Shown piece by piece: positions 12,116 to 23,359 of a stretch of 64,000 nt of DNA. How positions within the stretch are numbered: the first letter of the stretch is position 1; each line of letters starts with the position of its first letter. Source of the stretch: Mytilus trossulus (taxonomy: Eukaryota > Mollusca > Bivalvia > Mytilida > Mytilidae); contig NC_086378.1 of assembly GCF_036588685.1 (NCBI RefSeq), positions 47,300,686 to 47,364,685 of the forward strand, read 5' to 3'. The notes below the pieces were generated by a model. It did not search any database. It saw only the letters and a list, made by a program, of their open reading frames with translations, and had not been told where the DNA came from. The translations under genes were made by a program, and so were the position numbers.

Positions 12116-12121
12116 TTTATT
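12116..12121 (-). promoter_or_regulatory. Polyadenylation signal AATAAA of peptide gene A
   Basis: Minus-strand AATAAA about 180 bases downstream of the stop codon of gene A. Confidence 0.4.
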
Positions 12122-12299
12122 AAAATGTCTAAACGGTTTAAAAGTAAAACACATAGAAGTATTAGGAAATTGTTTGTCTGCAAACACAAATAGCAGATGT
12201 GGCTGTTGTATTGCTTATTATTCACCATAAGCCTTAACTTTATAACTGTTACAAATATAGAAACAGTAGCATTCATAAGATATTCTGTTAAAAACACAT

Positions 12300-14829
12300 C
12301 TAAAATCTTAAACCACGTTGTAAATATCGCGAATTAGTTCTAAGAAAATATATTAACGCTGGAAGTGAACGAAAAAAATAGACTTTTCGTCTAGACTCTA
12401 ACCGCTTCTGTACTGGCTGGCTTTCATATAAATCAGTATCATAGTTGTTGACAGGTATGTCCAGCGGGTTTTCTTGTGAAAGACGGAAAACGCCATCATA
12501 ATTCCTTTTCCCTAGTGCTCTGTTGATGAAAGGTTTGAAAGTCCATATGCTATCCTTTTTAGTGTATATTACTTCGTCATTAAGAAATGATCCATTGCTT
12601 TTATCGGCAGTCATGAAGATCAAATATCTACAAAACAAGTTATATAATCTGAATTGAAGAATTGAATATACGAAGTTGATTCGTCAACGGTAATCATGCT
12701 AATCGTTTCGGAATCACCTTTTTTCTGATCAATTCTTTAACTTAAACCATTTCTGATAAAACGACTGTCTATTTTAGATTTTCACAAGTAATGAACGGAA
12801 TTTCATTAAGATAATTTCATATGTCGGCCTTTTATTCCATTAAAACTGGAAATGTTTATATCCACACCGTTTACATCTATATTATGAGATTTTTACAAAT
12901 TAATCTGTAATATAACTTACAAAAATGTAACCCTTTAACATTCCTACCGGTTAATCTGACCGATAAGCCTATTGTTTTGAGTAGTAGTTTGCATGAAGTT
13001 TGGTATCGTTGACACTTTTTTACGTACATATGTTGTTGTGGGCTCAAATTAATGATAGGAATACCAACAACTTGATTTTTGGTGTCTGAAACCAACAAAA
13101 TGCAATGCATTTTGTCAATTTGCACTATATTGACAAGAATAACTTTTCGAAAAACTGTTTTATTTTTACAATTAAATAGAATATTTTCACAGAAAGACAA
13201 ACTGTTGCTTTTTGTTTTTGTTTTAACATGACAATTTTAGTAACTGTGCCGTGATCATTTACAAGAATTCTATAAAAACTTTAAACAAAACACATACATA
13301 TACAAAAATCTGATTCATAGAGTATCGACACTGAAACAAACTCAAATTGCATGGAATTTTCGTCAGTTTTTATAGCAAAAGAGATGAGAACATCTTAAAT
13401 GTCTTAAACAGTGTTAGCCCAGTCGGAATTGCAATAAAAAAAAACTTTTTTTCTTTAATGTCTGGTTATGTGGATGTTGGATATCGCATCGCTACAATGT
13501 AAGATATAGAAATTGTGACATCATGGACATATCGACGAAGAAAACAAACATTTCCGAATAACTTTCTTACATATTTGCTTGAAAACGTAGTAATTTTCAA
13601 AAACCTTCTTAAGAAAAAGAAGTTGCTTTATATTCTCCCAAAATATTTTTTTATTCTTACAGAGAAGGTGACTTATATGCTAAAATGTCATAAGTTTTCC
13701 AACGGTTTCTACACGCGCTAGGTCGAAACCGTCATATGCAACTCGCTTTTGAGAAGATAAAGTAAAATATGTTAAAAATTTTCAAAAAAGTTACAAAAAA
13801 AAAGATATCTCAAGAGAACAAAGTGGTCAGTGGATTCTTAACAATCATCTACAGTAAGAACAATAAACAAAGAGAAATGTGTGAAATGATGATGATCTCA
13901 GACTTTGTCATATTTGATATAAAAGTTAATTATGATAATTCTGTTGGAATTTATTTTTAATAGTTACGATATCAATGTGTCTTCACAGGAAAACATATCA
14001 TTTGACCGTACTACAATCATGGCAATAAATTATAGTACATCTATTTATGAAATAGGCATTTGCTTAAGCAGATATGTTTCTGTTTCAGAAGTTGTTTTTG
14101 ATCTATGAGGTTGACTGTACTACTGGAATCTTTCGACCCTCTTTTATATAGGTCTATTGGGTTTTTTTAGTTTTTTTTTTAAACTTAATAGGCTTCACTG
14201 TATGAAATAAAAATTTAATCTAGCGAACACGACGAAACAGTTTGATCTTTTTGGATGCGAGTAATCGTTCTCAGAGGAATAGTTTAGTTTCGTAGGGCAA
14301 AAGTATTCTTAAGATTGCACTTTGTAAATACAGCTGTTTCGCAAACTACGCCTAATTTGGGGAACATAGAACATTCATATATAATAAGTTTCTGATCTAT
14401 AGGTTGCATCTCATAGAGACATTACTTGGGAATGTTACCAGTAAATATACATGTGAATATTGTTTATTTTGAAATCTGTGGTAACATTACAGTCGAGGTT
14501 GGAACAGTTAAGACAGTTAGTGTTAGTTTAAACTTCTTAGAAGTTTGGGACAAATAACCGTTGAAAATATGCCGTACAGCCCTATATTTTGATCTTTGAA
14601 AACAATAGTAGTGCATAATAACTTCCATTCTAGGATATGATTTTTTTCAAAACTTCATAGTAAAAGTGGTACTGTTTTAGGCGTAAAGTGAGTTCCTATG
14701 GGAAATGCATTGTCAATATTTACACAAATGCAACCTGTTACGATATACTCTATTGCGCTTGGTGATCGTGCAAAAATAAACATATTAAACTTACAGTTGT
14801 AAACATACGGTAATCACGCGATTTACCAT
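12300..14829 (-). CDS. Peptide gene A: secreted dibasic-processed precursor ending LRF
   Basis: Exon 1 (14829-14795) encodes MVNRVITVCLQ and two bases of a Leu codon before a GTAAGT donor. Exon 2 (12627-12300) follows a TTTTGTAG acceptor in phase 2 and ends in TAG. The precursor is 120 residues. Its hydrophobic leader is completed by exon 2 (YLIFMTA), so splicing is needed to make the signal peptide. It has no cysteine after the leader. Dibasic sites are Gly-Lys-Arg (before NYDGVF) and Gln-Lys-Arg, the latter exactly 33 residues from the end. The 33-residue tail is cationic and ends Gly-Leu-Arg-Phe. The region before it is rich in Asp, Glu and Asn. Exon 1 is preceded by its own acceptor (TTTTCAG), implying a 5' UTR exon upstream. 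The family is not recognised; an antimicrobial or signalling peptide is possible. Confidence 0.65.
12628..14794 (-). other. Intron 1 of peptide gene A
   Basis: A 2.2 kb phase-2 intron with a GTAAGT donor at its high-coordinate end and a TTGTAG acceptor. Open frames inside it (for example 12877-13200 minus and 13515-13721 plus) show no homology, leader or splice support. Confidence 0.5.
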
Positions 14830-14835
14830 TCTCTG

Positions 14836-17425
14836 AAAACAAAAACAAAAATCATATACTACAAATTTAACGCAATATCCGTCTTTGGCATTGAACACAA
14901 ACATGATAAAAACATATGTACTGTATGACACAATATAAAGGAAAACCTAAAGTATTGCAATCCAACTCTAAGTATCATATTTGCTGATTTGAGTTAGCAG
15001 GGACTGCAATTAAATGTGTCCCATTTATGTTCTGAAAATTTATTATATTGTACACAATACAATCTGCTTTTAATAAAATTCAATTTACATTGTTTGAAGT
15101 ATCGAACTTAGATTTTTGAGTAAACCACAAACAAATGCTTAAAAATGACATTTTAGTCGAAGTATTTGAAAAACATGTATATCTTTTTTTGATATTTGTA
15201 AGATAAATAATGTCTTTCATCATATTTACCTTTCCCTTTCTGAACAGGTATTGCTATCAGTCAAATTAATCATAATCTTTTTTATATACAATAATGCTTA
15301 TCACATCTTCTTTTTTTTTGTATTCAATAGTGCTTTTTATAAACAAATATAGAAAACAACTAAATAAAATTAATATTGTTGCATTCGATATCGCTAAATA
15401 TTTTCAAAAACGTCAATGTTTCATTCCCGAGGGTATCACCAGCCCAGTAGTCAACACCGAAATGAATATCAATAATGTAGTCTTTTTAATAAATTTTCTA
15501 TTCACAAAACTTTGAATTTTTTCGAGAAAAAAAAAGATTTTCTTATTCCAGGCATAGATTACCTTGCCCGTCTTTGGTACAACCTTTTGGAATTTTTGAT
15601 CCTCAATACTCTTCAACTTTGTATATGTTTGGCTTTTTAAATATTTTGATATAAACGTCACTGATGAGTCTTATGTAGGCGAAACGCGCGTCTGGCGTAT
15701 AAATTATAATCCTGGTACCTTTGATAACTATTTCAGTTATTTATTTTCTTCTGTTAAATAAAATGTTAAGAGATAAAAACAAACATCAGTTTACAGATGT
15801 TTTAATCTAATAAAGCATGCAAGAATAAATACATCAAGGTGAATCCAAAGGAATGAAACTGCTGCTTCTAACGGGTTGTCGTTCCTGTTAGATGTATAGA
15901 TATATGACCCGTATTTCTAATCCCATTAAATAAAACAAATCTCAATCGGGACAAGGCAAATGTACAGTCAGTAAATATGTAATTATAATACAACCATGTT
16001 TTGGTGTGTATTAAAGTTTTGCAGAAATATGAATCTTTTAATAATCAATAATTTTCAGCATAAATATGGACATCTAAAGCTACTATGGCCTCGTAACGTT
16101 AAACCTGAAGGTAATGATTCTTGTGTTTCTATTTAGCATACTAGTAGATAACATTTGACTAATTAATGATTTATTCAGTGTTTTATTTCTTCTAATTTGT
16201 TATGTTTGAACTGTTCCCCTAAGCGATAGAATAAGAAGTGCTTAATTTAAAATACCTTATCAAATACCTAATTATAACTTACCTTATCGCTCTGAGATTT
16301 TTTTATGGTGGCAATTTTCTATTGATGAATATTTATACGAACGATAATACTATGACATGATAATGTATGAATAGTTTTCACAAAGTTTGTGAATAATGGA
16401 CTAATTATCTATAATAGCTTTCTCACTTGCATTATATGACAAAAAATCATTCGGCCTAATTGAAATAAGGACGGGGGTGCATTTGATTTGTTTGACATTT
16501 GATACGTATGTGTTATGTTCACAACTATTATAAAGTTTGGAAAGTGTATTGTTATGTGTGATTTCGTGACGAAGGGTATACGTTTTCAAAAGGATTCCCA
16601 TAATCTGTGTACGAATAAAAGAAAATTGCGTAGGTTGAACCTTCTATGCTTACCATTCTCTTTACAATTTACGCTATCATCTGCTAGCCACGTTGCTGTT
16701 ACTCAAAAACATATAATAGAACATAGATATAGGAAGATATATAATAGAACATGCCTATTTTTAATTATATCATTCAACATATTGTTTTGTCATTGACACT
16801 CAGGTATAAGCTCTCTTTACAATTTACGATAGCATCTGCTGCTGTTACTCATCAAATTATTATTAATGTTAACTTATTACAATTATTTCGATTATCAAAA
16901 ACATCAAACGAATTAAAGAAACTGATTTAATCAGAATAAATAAAACAGTAAGAAAGGCGGATCACCTTAAATATTCTAAATATGTTATCACTACGACTAC
17001 ATAATTTATTATTTCTTTTTCATTTGAGTTCCAATTGGTACGGATTATTTATATCATAAAAGATAGGTGCCAACTTGTGGACCATACTATCTGCTTTCTC
17101 CTACTGAATATCTAGAATAATTCCTTATTTGTGATCAAATTCGATTTAAAAAGTCATTACTTTAAAAAGTAGGGTCATATATTACAACAACTCTCTTCAT
17201 AAGAGACAAAATGAAGCAAAAGTAGCCACTATGTAGAGTATGGTTTTGACAGTTTATGTTCGACTCATTGAATATGTTTGTCTCTTCTGCCTTTTCAGGA
17301 AGAATAATACATGTACGAGTCCTTATCGTTTGGTTATTTAGCCGTTTATATCATCTTTATTATGGTACAACCGTGGGTATTTGTGTCACAGAAAATTAGC
17401 TTTAATAATTCTCATCCATTATGAT
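14836..17425. other. Intergenic; one intact hammerhead, otherwise nothing recognised
   Basis: Holds the GAGGGTATCACC-type conserved block near 15420-15470 and the intact-core hammerhead at 15655-15698. Both belong to one dispersed element on the plus strand. The rest is AT-rich with short chance frames. Confidence 0.4.
15655..15698 (+). ncRNA. Hammerhead ribozyme, class 1, core intact
   Basis: The core CTGATGA is at 15661-15667, stem II GTC/GGC encloses a seven-base loop, and GAAA is at 15681-15684. Stem III is ACG/CGT with a two-base loop and the cleavage triplet is GTC. Stem I pairs ACGTCA with TGGCGT. All invariant positions are present. The motif precedes the TATAATCCTGGTACC tail common to this repeat. 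Hammerheads of this minimal type I layout are reported from Penelope-like retroelements. Confidence 0.65.
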
Positions 17426-17428
17426 TAT

Positions 17429-18075
17429 AAAAGAGGGACGAAAGATACCAGAGGGACAGTCAAACTCATAAATCTAAAATAAACTGACAACACCATGGCT
17501 AAAAATGAAAAAGACAAACTATAGTACACATGACACAACATAGAAAACTAAAGAATAAACAACACGAACCCCACCAAAAACTAGGGGTGATCTCGGAAGG
17601 GTAAGCAGATCCTGCTCCACATATGGCTACCGTCGTGTTGCTTATGTGATAACAAATCCGGTAAATAGTATAATTCGGTAGGTCACATTCATGAAAGGGA
17701 AGGGGATTGCAGTTACGACGTAAGGAACATATCCGATATCATTTGTGAAACGGTTATTCCATAACGGTCAACCAACTCGTGATGGCGTCCGTAAAATTTA
17801 CGAAGGGATGATTTCAACTTTACCATTTGGAACTCTTGGTTTAATAGCTTTCTTGTGAGCAGCAACCCTCTATCAAGAAAATTATGATAGGAAATGCAAG
17901 CACGGGAATATCGTATCAATTGGGAGATATATACCCCGTATGCAGGTGCTGCTGGAGTGTTGCTACTTAGAAATGGAAAGTTCACAATTGGAAAGCTGAA
18001 ATCATCTCTTTTGTCGTAAAGTTTTGTTTTCAACCGACCCTCATTGTCAATTTTTAGAAAATAGTACTTTGGCAT
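17429..18075 (-). pseudogene. 5'-truncated Penelope-like element with RT C-terminus
   Basis: The minus-strand frame 18075-17713 encodes the last 120 residues of a reverse transcriptase: a YDKRDDF motif, a Phe-Pro-Phe-Leu-Ser-Ser motif, GVYISQLIRYSRAC and the terminal LRKFYG-His-His signature. These match the C-terminus of the RT at 54275-55486. Downstream to 17429 is a 3' region shared with the copy at 1303-1650. The catalytic core is missing, so it is dead. The 5' truncation is typical of reverse-transcribed insertions. Confidence 0.75.
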
Positions 18076-18219
18076 TTTAGGATGTCGTATTTTATCATTG
18101 AGGTTATCTGTTTACATGGCCGCAGATTTGTTGCGCACAGGGATTACACTACGTAGAAATAAGGCCTCTGTTTGGGGTCCCGCTAACATGTTTAACCCCG
18201 CCACATTATTTTAGTATGT

Positions 18220-18500
18220 GCCTGTCCAATGTCAGGAACCTGTAATTCAGTGGTTGTCGTTTGTTTATGTGTTGCATATTTGTTTTTCGTTCATTGTTTT
18301 ATATAAATAAGGCCGTTATTTTTCTCGTTTGAATTGTTTTACATTGTCTCATCGGGCCCTTTTATAGCTTACTATGCGGTATGGAATATGCTCATTGTTG
18401 AAGACCGTACGGTGACCTATAGTTGTTAATGTCTGTGTCATTTTGGTCTCTTGTGGACAATTGTCTCATTGGCAATCATACCACATCTTCTTTTTTATAT
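18220..18500 (+). repeat. Dispersed repeat, diverged family B relative
   Basis: Carries the CCTGTCCAATGTCAGG hairpin, a GGGCCCTTTTATAGCTTA block and an end that reads, in reverse, like the family B start (GATGTGGTATGATTGCC). It lies just downstream of peptide gene B. Confidence 0.5.
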
Positions 18501-18660
18501 TTACTTTTGTCCTATGTTAGAAGAGCTAACATTCTGGTGTTAGACTCGTGGTACAATCTAAATGGATAAAGTCTAAATTGGAAAGACCTAGCATTCCACA
18601 GCAATCACACATTATGTATAAAAAATACAGTCATTTCAACATGCATTATTCATGTTATTG

Positions 18661-20962
18661 TCAAAATCTTAAACTGTGATGCAATCGTCGTTTCCTGACT
18701 TTCAGAAGCATAATTAAAGAATTTTTATGTTGAAATAACTCAGAGTTAGTAAGTATTGTGGACCTCCTATGTACATGTAGTAGTTTGTGTCCTATGGTCA
18801 GAATCTTAAATTTTGTCTGGTATACATCAGAACTGTAGTTTTTACGAAAGTCATAGGTGACATCTGGTTCATGTTTGTTATTTTGCAAAAGCTGTAAAAC
18901 ATTTATCCTGGAATTTAGCGACTTTGATTCATCAGTATGGGTCCAAACATTCTTGCAAGATACGGCATCAAATAGTACAAGTGAATATCTAAAACAGAAA
19001 CAAATAAGATCATTTTAGTAATACGTTTTTTTCAATCCTTTTATATGAAATCCGATATAAATAAACAACCGTTTGGTCTCCTCGGAAGGGGGGGGGGGGG
19101 GGGGTTCTTCAGATGATTATTTATTTTAAAACAAGCCAATAGATCCCTTTTGAAAATCTTCCTATTTTGCTACATAACTAACCCCTGCGTATTCAATTGC
19201 CGTTTCCTTTTCAGACATAATTACAAAAGTAACACATTTAGGCTAAATCAAACCTGTAACAAAAGAGTTTGTAAATGTACTCAAGAACGAAACAAAAAAC
19301 AAAAAAGAAAGGGATATAATTTGTATCAGGATTATAAATTGAACGTTCAATAAAAAAGCTTTACGTTAAATAATACTCATGACACACAAATAAAATCAAA
19401 AACTCTGAGAAAGGTATTCAATGTGAAAAACTTCCGAGATAGCGAAAGTTACTATGTATTTTTCAATTAGAAAACATTTTATGAATACCAAACAAATTTT
19501 CAATGGTTCTAAAACAAAATCAAAAGCAATAACAAAACTATATCACATGATTACTATTAAAACGTTGTATATGTTCTAAAATATTTGAATCATTTTTTTT
19601 TGTAAAGTACATGTAACATGTAGAACACTCATACAAATAAACCATTTACATGTACAGTGCTTACAAACATGCATTCGAGTTATGCCGCTTTGAACAACGA
19701 ATATCATTTAAAACAACTGAAATCGACGAAATAAAATGAAAATCAGCAAAGGTTAGAATTTTTGTCGTTCCTTCTTCAAACATCTTTACTAATTTCAAAA
19801 CGATGAATGAACATGATTCTACATGTGTCCGCGAAAAATGCAGCATTAGAAACTTTTAAAATGTTCACAAAACGACCAATTTTGGTTTTAAAAATTTATT
19901 ATAATTTCTGCTATAATGCCTGAAAACATTTCATGTTAAATATTGCCATTTAAGGAAATGAGGAAGAGAAACATAACGCTCACTTAATTTTCAAACTATG
20001 TTTTCATTTTTTATTGTTATGATACTATTGTTTCACGTTTTTGTCGAAAACAACCATCATATTGAATAAGAAAATGTATTTGATAAAGAAATAAGACTAA
20101 AATGGCATGCTTATAATATACTGTAAACCATCTTAATTTCGCGAGCGATTCATTTTCGCGATTTTCGCGAGTAGAAAAATAACGCGAATTTAAATCGTCG
20201 CGAATATGTAAAACTTGGATCGTTCCTTATTCATCTTCACCACGTAAATCAAAAAATCGCGAAATTTAATAGCCGCGAAGTGGTCAAGAAAGGGTAAAAC
20301 GCGAAATAAAGTATCCGCGAAATTAAGTTGGTTTACAGTAAATAAGTAATGGGCGACACAACTTTTCCAACATTTTGGTTCTTATGCACTTTGTATGACC
20401 AATGAAATACAGCTTAAACGTCAGCATTAATCATTGTGTATGTATCAACAATTTATTTTTACAATTTTTGGTTCATATTTGTAGAATAATCTTTCGGGTA
20501 AAGGGAAAAATTTTAACGGCAATTAACAAATTAAAAGCTCAAACAGACCAAATGAATGGAATACAACTGCCATATTTCTAACTTTTTACAGGGATTTTCC
20601 TATGTAGAATATTGTGCTTTGAACCTTATTTTATAGCTAGCTAAACCTCTCTAGTGTATGATAGTCGCTATAAAAAGATGTATATATAACAAATAAGAAC
20701 ACAAGGCATATAGACACAGCACATAAGCAAAAAATGAAAGACAAAAATAGAAAAAATATCATAGCACAATAACATAATTTAGACATTCAAAATTAAAAAC
20801 ATGATAATTAAGAAGACAATGCAATGCGGTAAAACAAATTTTAGGTTCAGTTTAGAAAACAAAGAGGGCAGTTAATTTTCGAATAAAAAATATAAATTCT
20901 TTAATTTTTACTGTCTTTTTTTATCGAAAAAAAACTTACGTAATCAAAAGAGCAAACAACAT
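18661..20962 (-). CDS. Peptide gene B: secreted dibasic-processed precursor ending LRF
   Basis: Exon 1 (20962-20940) encodes MLFALLI plus AC before a GTAAGT donor. Exon 2 (18988-18661) follows a TTCTGTTTTAG acceptor, completes a Thr codon and ends in TGA. The precursor has 116 residues, and the leader continues into exon 2 (YSLVLFDAVSC). Exon 2 is 328 bases, the same length as in gene A. An Arg-Arg site lies exactly 33 residues before the end, and the tail ends Ser-Leu-Arg-Phe with a basic Arg-Lys-Arg-Arg run. With gene C it shares a VLQL-type block (about residues 38-41), the start of exon 2 and the 3' UTR start. A 5' UTR acceptor lies at 20987-20989. Unrecognised family; function unknown. 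Confidence 0.7.
19088..19104 (+). repeat. Poly-G tract (17 G) in intron 1 of gene B
   Basis: An uninterrupted run of 17 G in AT-rich surroundings. It is prone to slippage and sequencing error and could form a quadruplex. No other feature is attached to it. Confidence 0.7.
20119..20340. mobile_element. MITE with 25-bp terminal inverted repeats
   Basis: The element starts TACTGTAAACCATCTTAAT and ends with the inverse (ATTAAGTTGGTTTACAGTA). The 25-base ends match at 24 positions. Its 222 bases contain many TCGCGA-like words and no coding capacity. It sits in intron 1 of peptide gene B. The structure is that of a non-autonomous DNA transposon. Confidence 0.75.
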
Positions 20963-20986
20963 TGTGTGCACGAAACTTTTCTCAAC

Positions 20987-23215
20987 CTGAAATGGAAAGA
21001 AACAAATTTTCAGAATAAAATTTCATATTGTTATGATCAAATTTCGTTTCCCAATATGTTAAATCAAAATTTGATACAATATCAATGTCTTTCTTTATAA
21101 TTCATTTTCTTCTACATTCTATCCTTATAAATGTGACTAGACTATACAATGTATATTTCATTGTACATTTTGACAACTTCCGTCAATCGTTACTGATGAA
21201 TAATATTGCTTTAAAAAAACATACAAAGGACAGCTTGTTTCTAATTTTTGTACCGTGTACCGTATCTCTAGATCCTACAATATCACTTGTAAACATTGTT
21301 AATATCTCAATTACCCTTGTATACCAATACAAAGGAGCAAATAACAGACGATTGGAACCAAGGAGTCTTCAACGTGAAACTTTCCATTGATGCACTCAAT
21401 TTGAACATCCATGAATGCATATAAGACGTTTAATAACACGTTAAAGTTATCAATTTCCCTAATGTTAAGGGGGTCTGAAATGAAATAACACATTTTTTCA
21501 ACTTTGATATTTGACCACAATTTGAACTTTTTATTGAAAGAATAGTATGTCAAACGATATGACAGATGCTTTCATGATTTTTCTCCACAAACACAACTAT
21601 CTGTTTCTATGACCCGCAAATATAATGGTTATTTATTAAAATATGACGTCAACAGTCATGGTCCCCTTTTCGTGAATCACAGAAGGAAATTAAAATGATT
21701 AAAAGTAGAAAGGAAGAAACACACTATATAACACACAGAGTGTTGCTTCTGTGCCAAGTCAGAAGCCTCTGGCCTTTGTGAGGCTTGTTTGTTTTGTTTT
21801 TAATTTTAGATCATTTATATGTTTTTATCGTTTATTTTCACTAAACTAGTACAAAGTTTCATCTTAGGGCCAACTGACGCCCATCTCCGGGTGCGGGACT
21901 TTCTTGCTGCGTTGAAGACCCATTTGTGGCCGTCGTCTGTTATGTTGTCTGTGGGCGGGTTGGTGTCTTTTTGACATATTCCCATTTTCCATTCTCGATT
22001 TTATCAATATCAACATGTAGCGAAAAATATAATCAGGTTAGAAGAAGGGACATGATTTTACGTTGGGCATAGTTTACGTACTGACTCAAACATGTCATAT
22101 ATACCTTATAGTTTGTAAATCAATTTGTTATTTTGGTAAACACCCGCACCTGTTACATTGACATACACGACACATTTGTATATTAATATTTCCAGACCAT
22201 AATGTTCGGTTATTTGGATGGAGAGTTGTCTAATTGGCATTCACACCAAATCTTCTTATATCTATATACTATCTTTATATATTAAAAATTAAATTAGTGT
22301 TGAATTACAATGGAATTGTACAAATAATAAATATTCATTATAAGGTGAAATACAAGTATTATACTGTCTGTCGAATCACATGTCTTATTTCTAAAAATAG
22401 TATTAGAACAAAGTTACTGATTGCAACTTCTAAATACGTTTGATTACATCATTGATTGTGAAGGTACGTAGTCTATAAAAACTCCCTTATTAAAAGATTT
22501 TGTCTGACAAATGATTAAATTAAAAAAATAATATAAACGAATAAGACAAATTAAAATGAAATTGACATATGATCGTAATGTTAAATGAATACATCATGTG
22601 TCTAATAATTATGTATTGGTGTAGAATTGTGTGTCCAACCATCCTGTCCTAAATATCAATTTTTTTATTAAGATCTTGATTTGATTATTTATATTGTTAT
22701 CAAATCTATTAAACACTTAATAAGTGGTCAATAAACAAATTGTCTGATAATGGTGGTTTTGGGTATGACTGTATGCAATGTTATAAGAAAATCCCCCTCA
22801 ATATCATGTTTATGTCGTAATAGATCAATCAATGTACACATTTGTTATATACTTTATTGTTGGGAACAGCAATGTATACGTATAACAATGTATAACTTCA
22901 TAGCTTTTATTTTTACAGATCATTATGTCGTCATTATGTTAAAATCGTTAAACATCAGTTGCTAATACTATTTTTTGCATACGGTAAACAGGTAAAGTTA
23001 ATTTTATAGTGAGTTGTTTTTCAAATTTTCTAAATATTATGTTTTACAGATATTGATATGGTTCTCAAGCTTGACACAGATATATTACATTTTGACTGTC
23101 GAATTTCAGGTAATGAAGTCGCACCCCATGATCACTTTTTACGCTTTCTATTAATGTTGGTCACTTATTGATTCAGCACAGTGATTAAACAGTAGTGTTA
23201 ATTCGTTAGATTGGT
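20987..23215. other. Intergenic between peptide genes B and C
   Basis: Contains a repeat at about 21730-21990 with a TGCCAAGTCAGAAGCC motif and a fragment of repeat family B near 22205-22265. The frame at 21085-21390 (plus) has no support. The promoter and 5' UTR exon of gene B should lie in the low-coordinate part, but I cannot place them. Confidence 0.4.
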
Positions 23216-23221
23216 TTTATT
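23216..23221 (-). promoter_or_regulatory. Polyadenylation signal AATAAA of peptide gene C
   Basis: Minus-strand AATAAA about 140 bases downstream of the stop codon of gene C. Confidence 0.4.
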
Positions 23222-23359
23222 CCACCTATTACAAGTTACCATATATCGTTTTTGATGTAAGAATTATGGTTTAAGCTAAATGGAACAAATGTAAATTTGA
23301 TGGACCATGCATTTCAGGAAAATCACACAAAACATAGTCATTTCAACATGCATTACTGT

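Noticed and set aside
13515-13960. Small plus-strand frames in intron 1 of gene A
   Set aside because: Lys/Asn/Ile-rich translations typical of AT-rich noncoding DNA; no homology within the window.
14795-14829. Alternative donor ACC|GTATGT in gene A exon 1
   Set aside because: It would leave phase 0, which does not fit the phase-2 acceptor of exon 2. The GTAAGT a few bases on fits.
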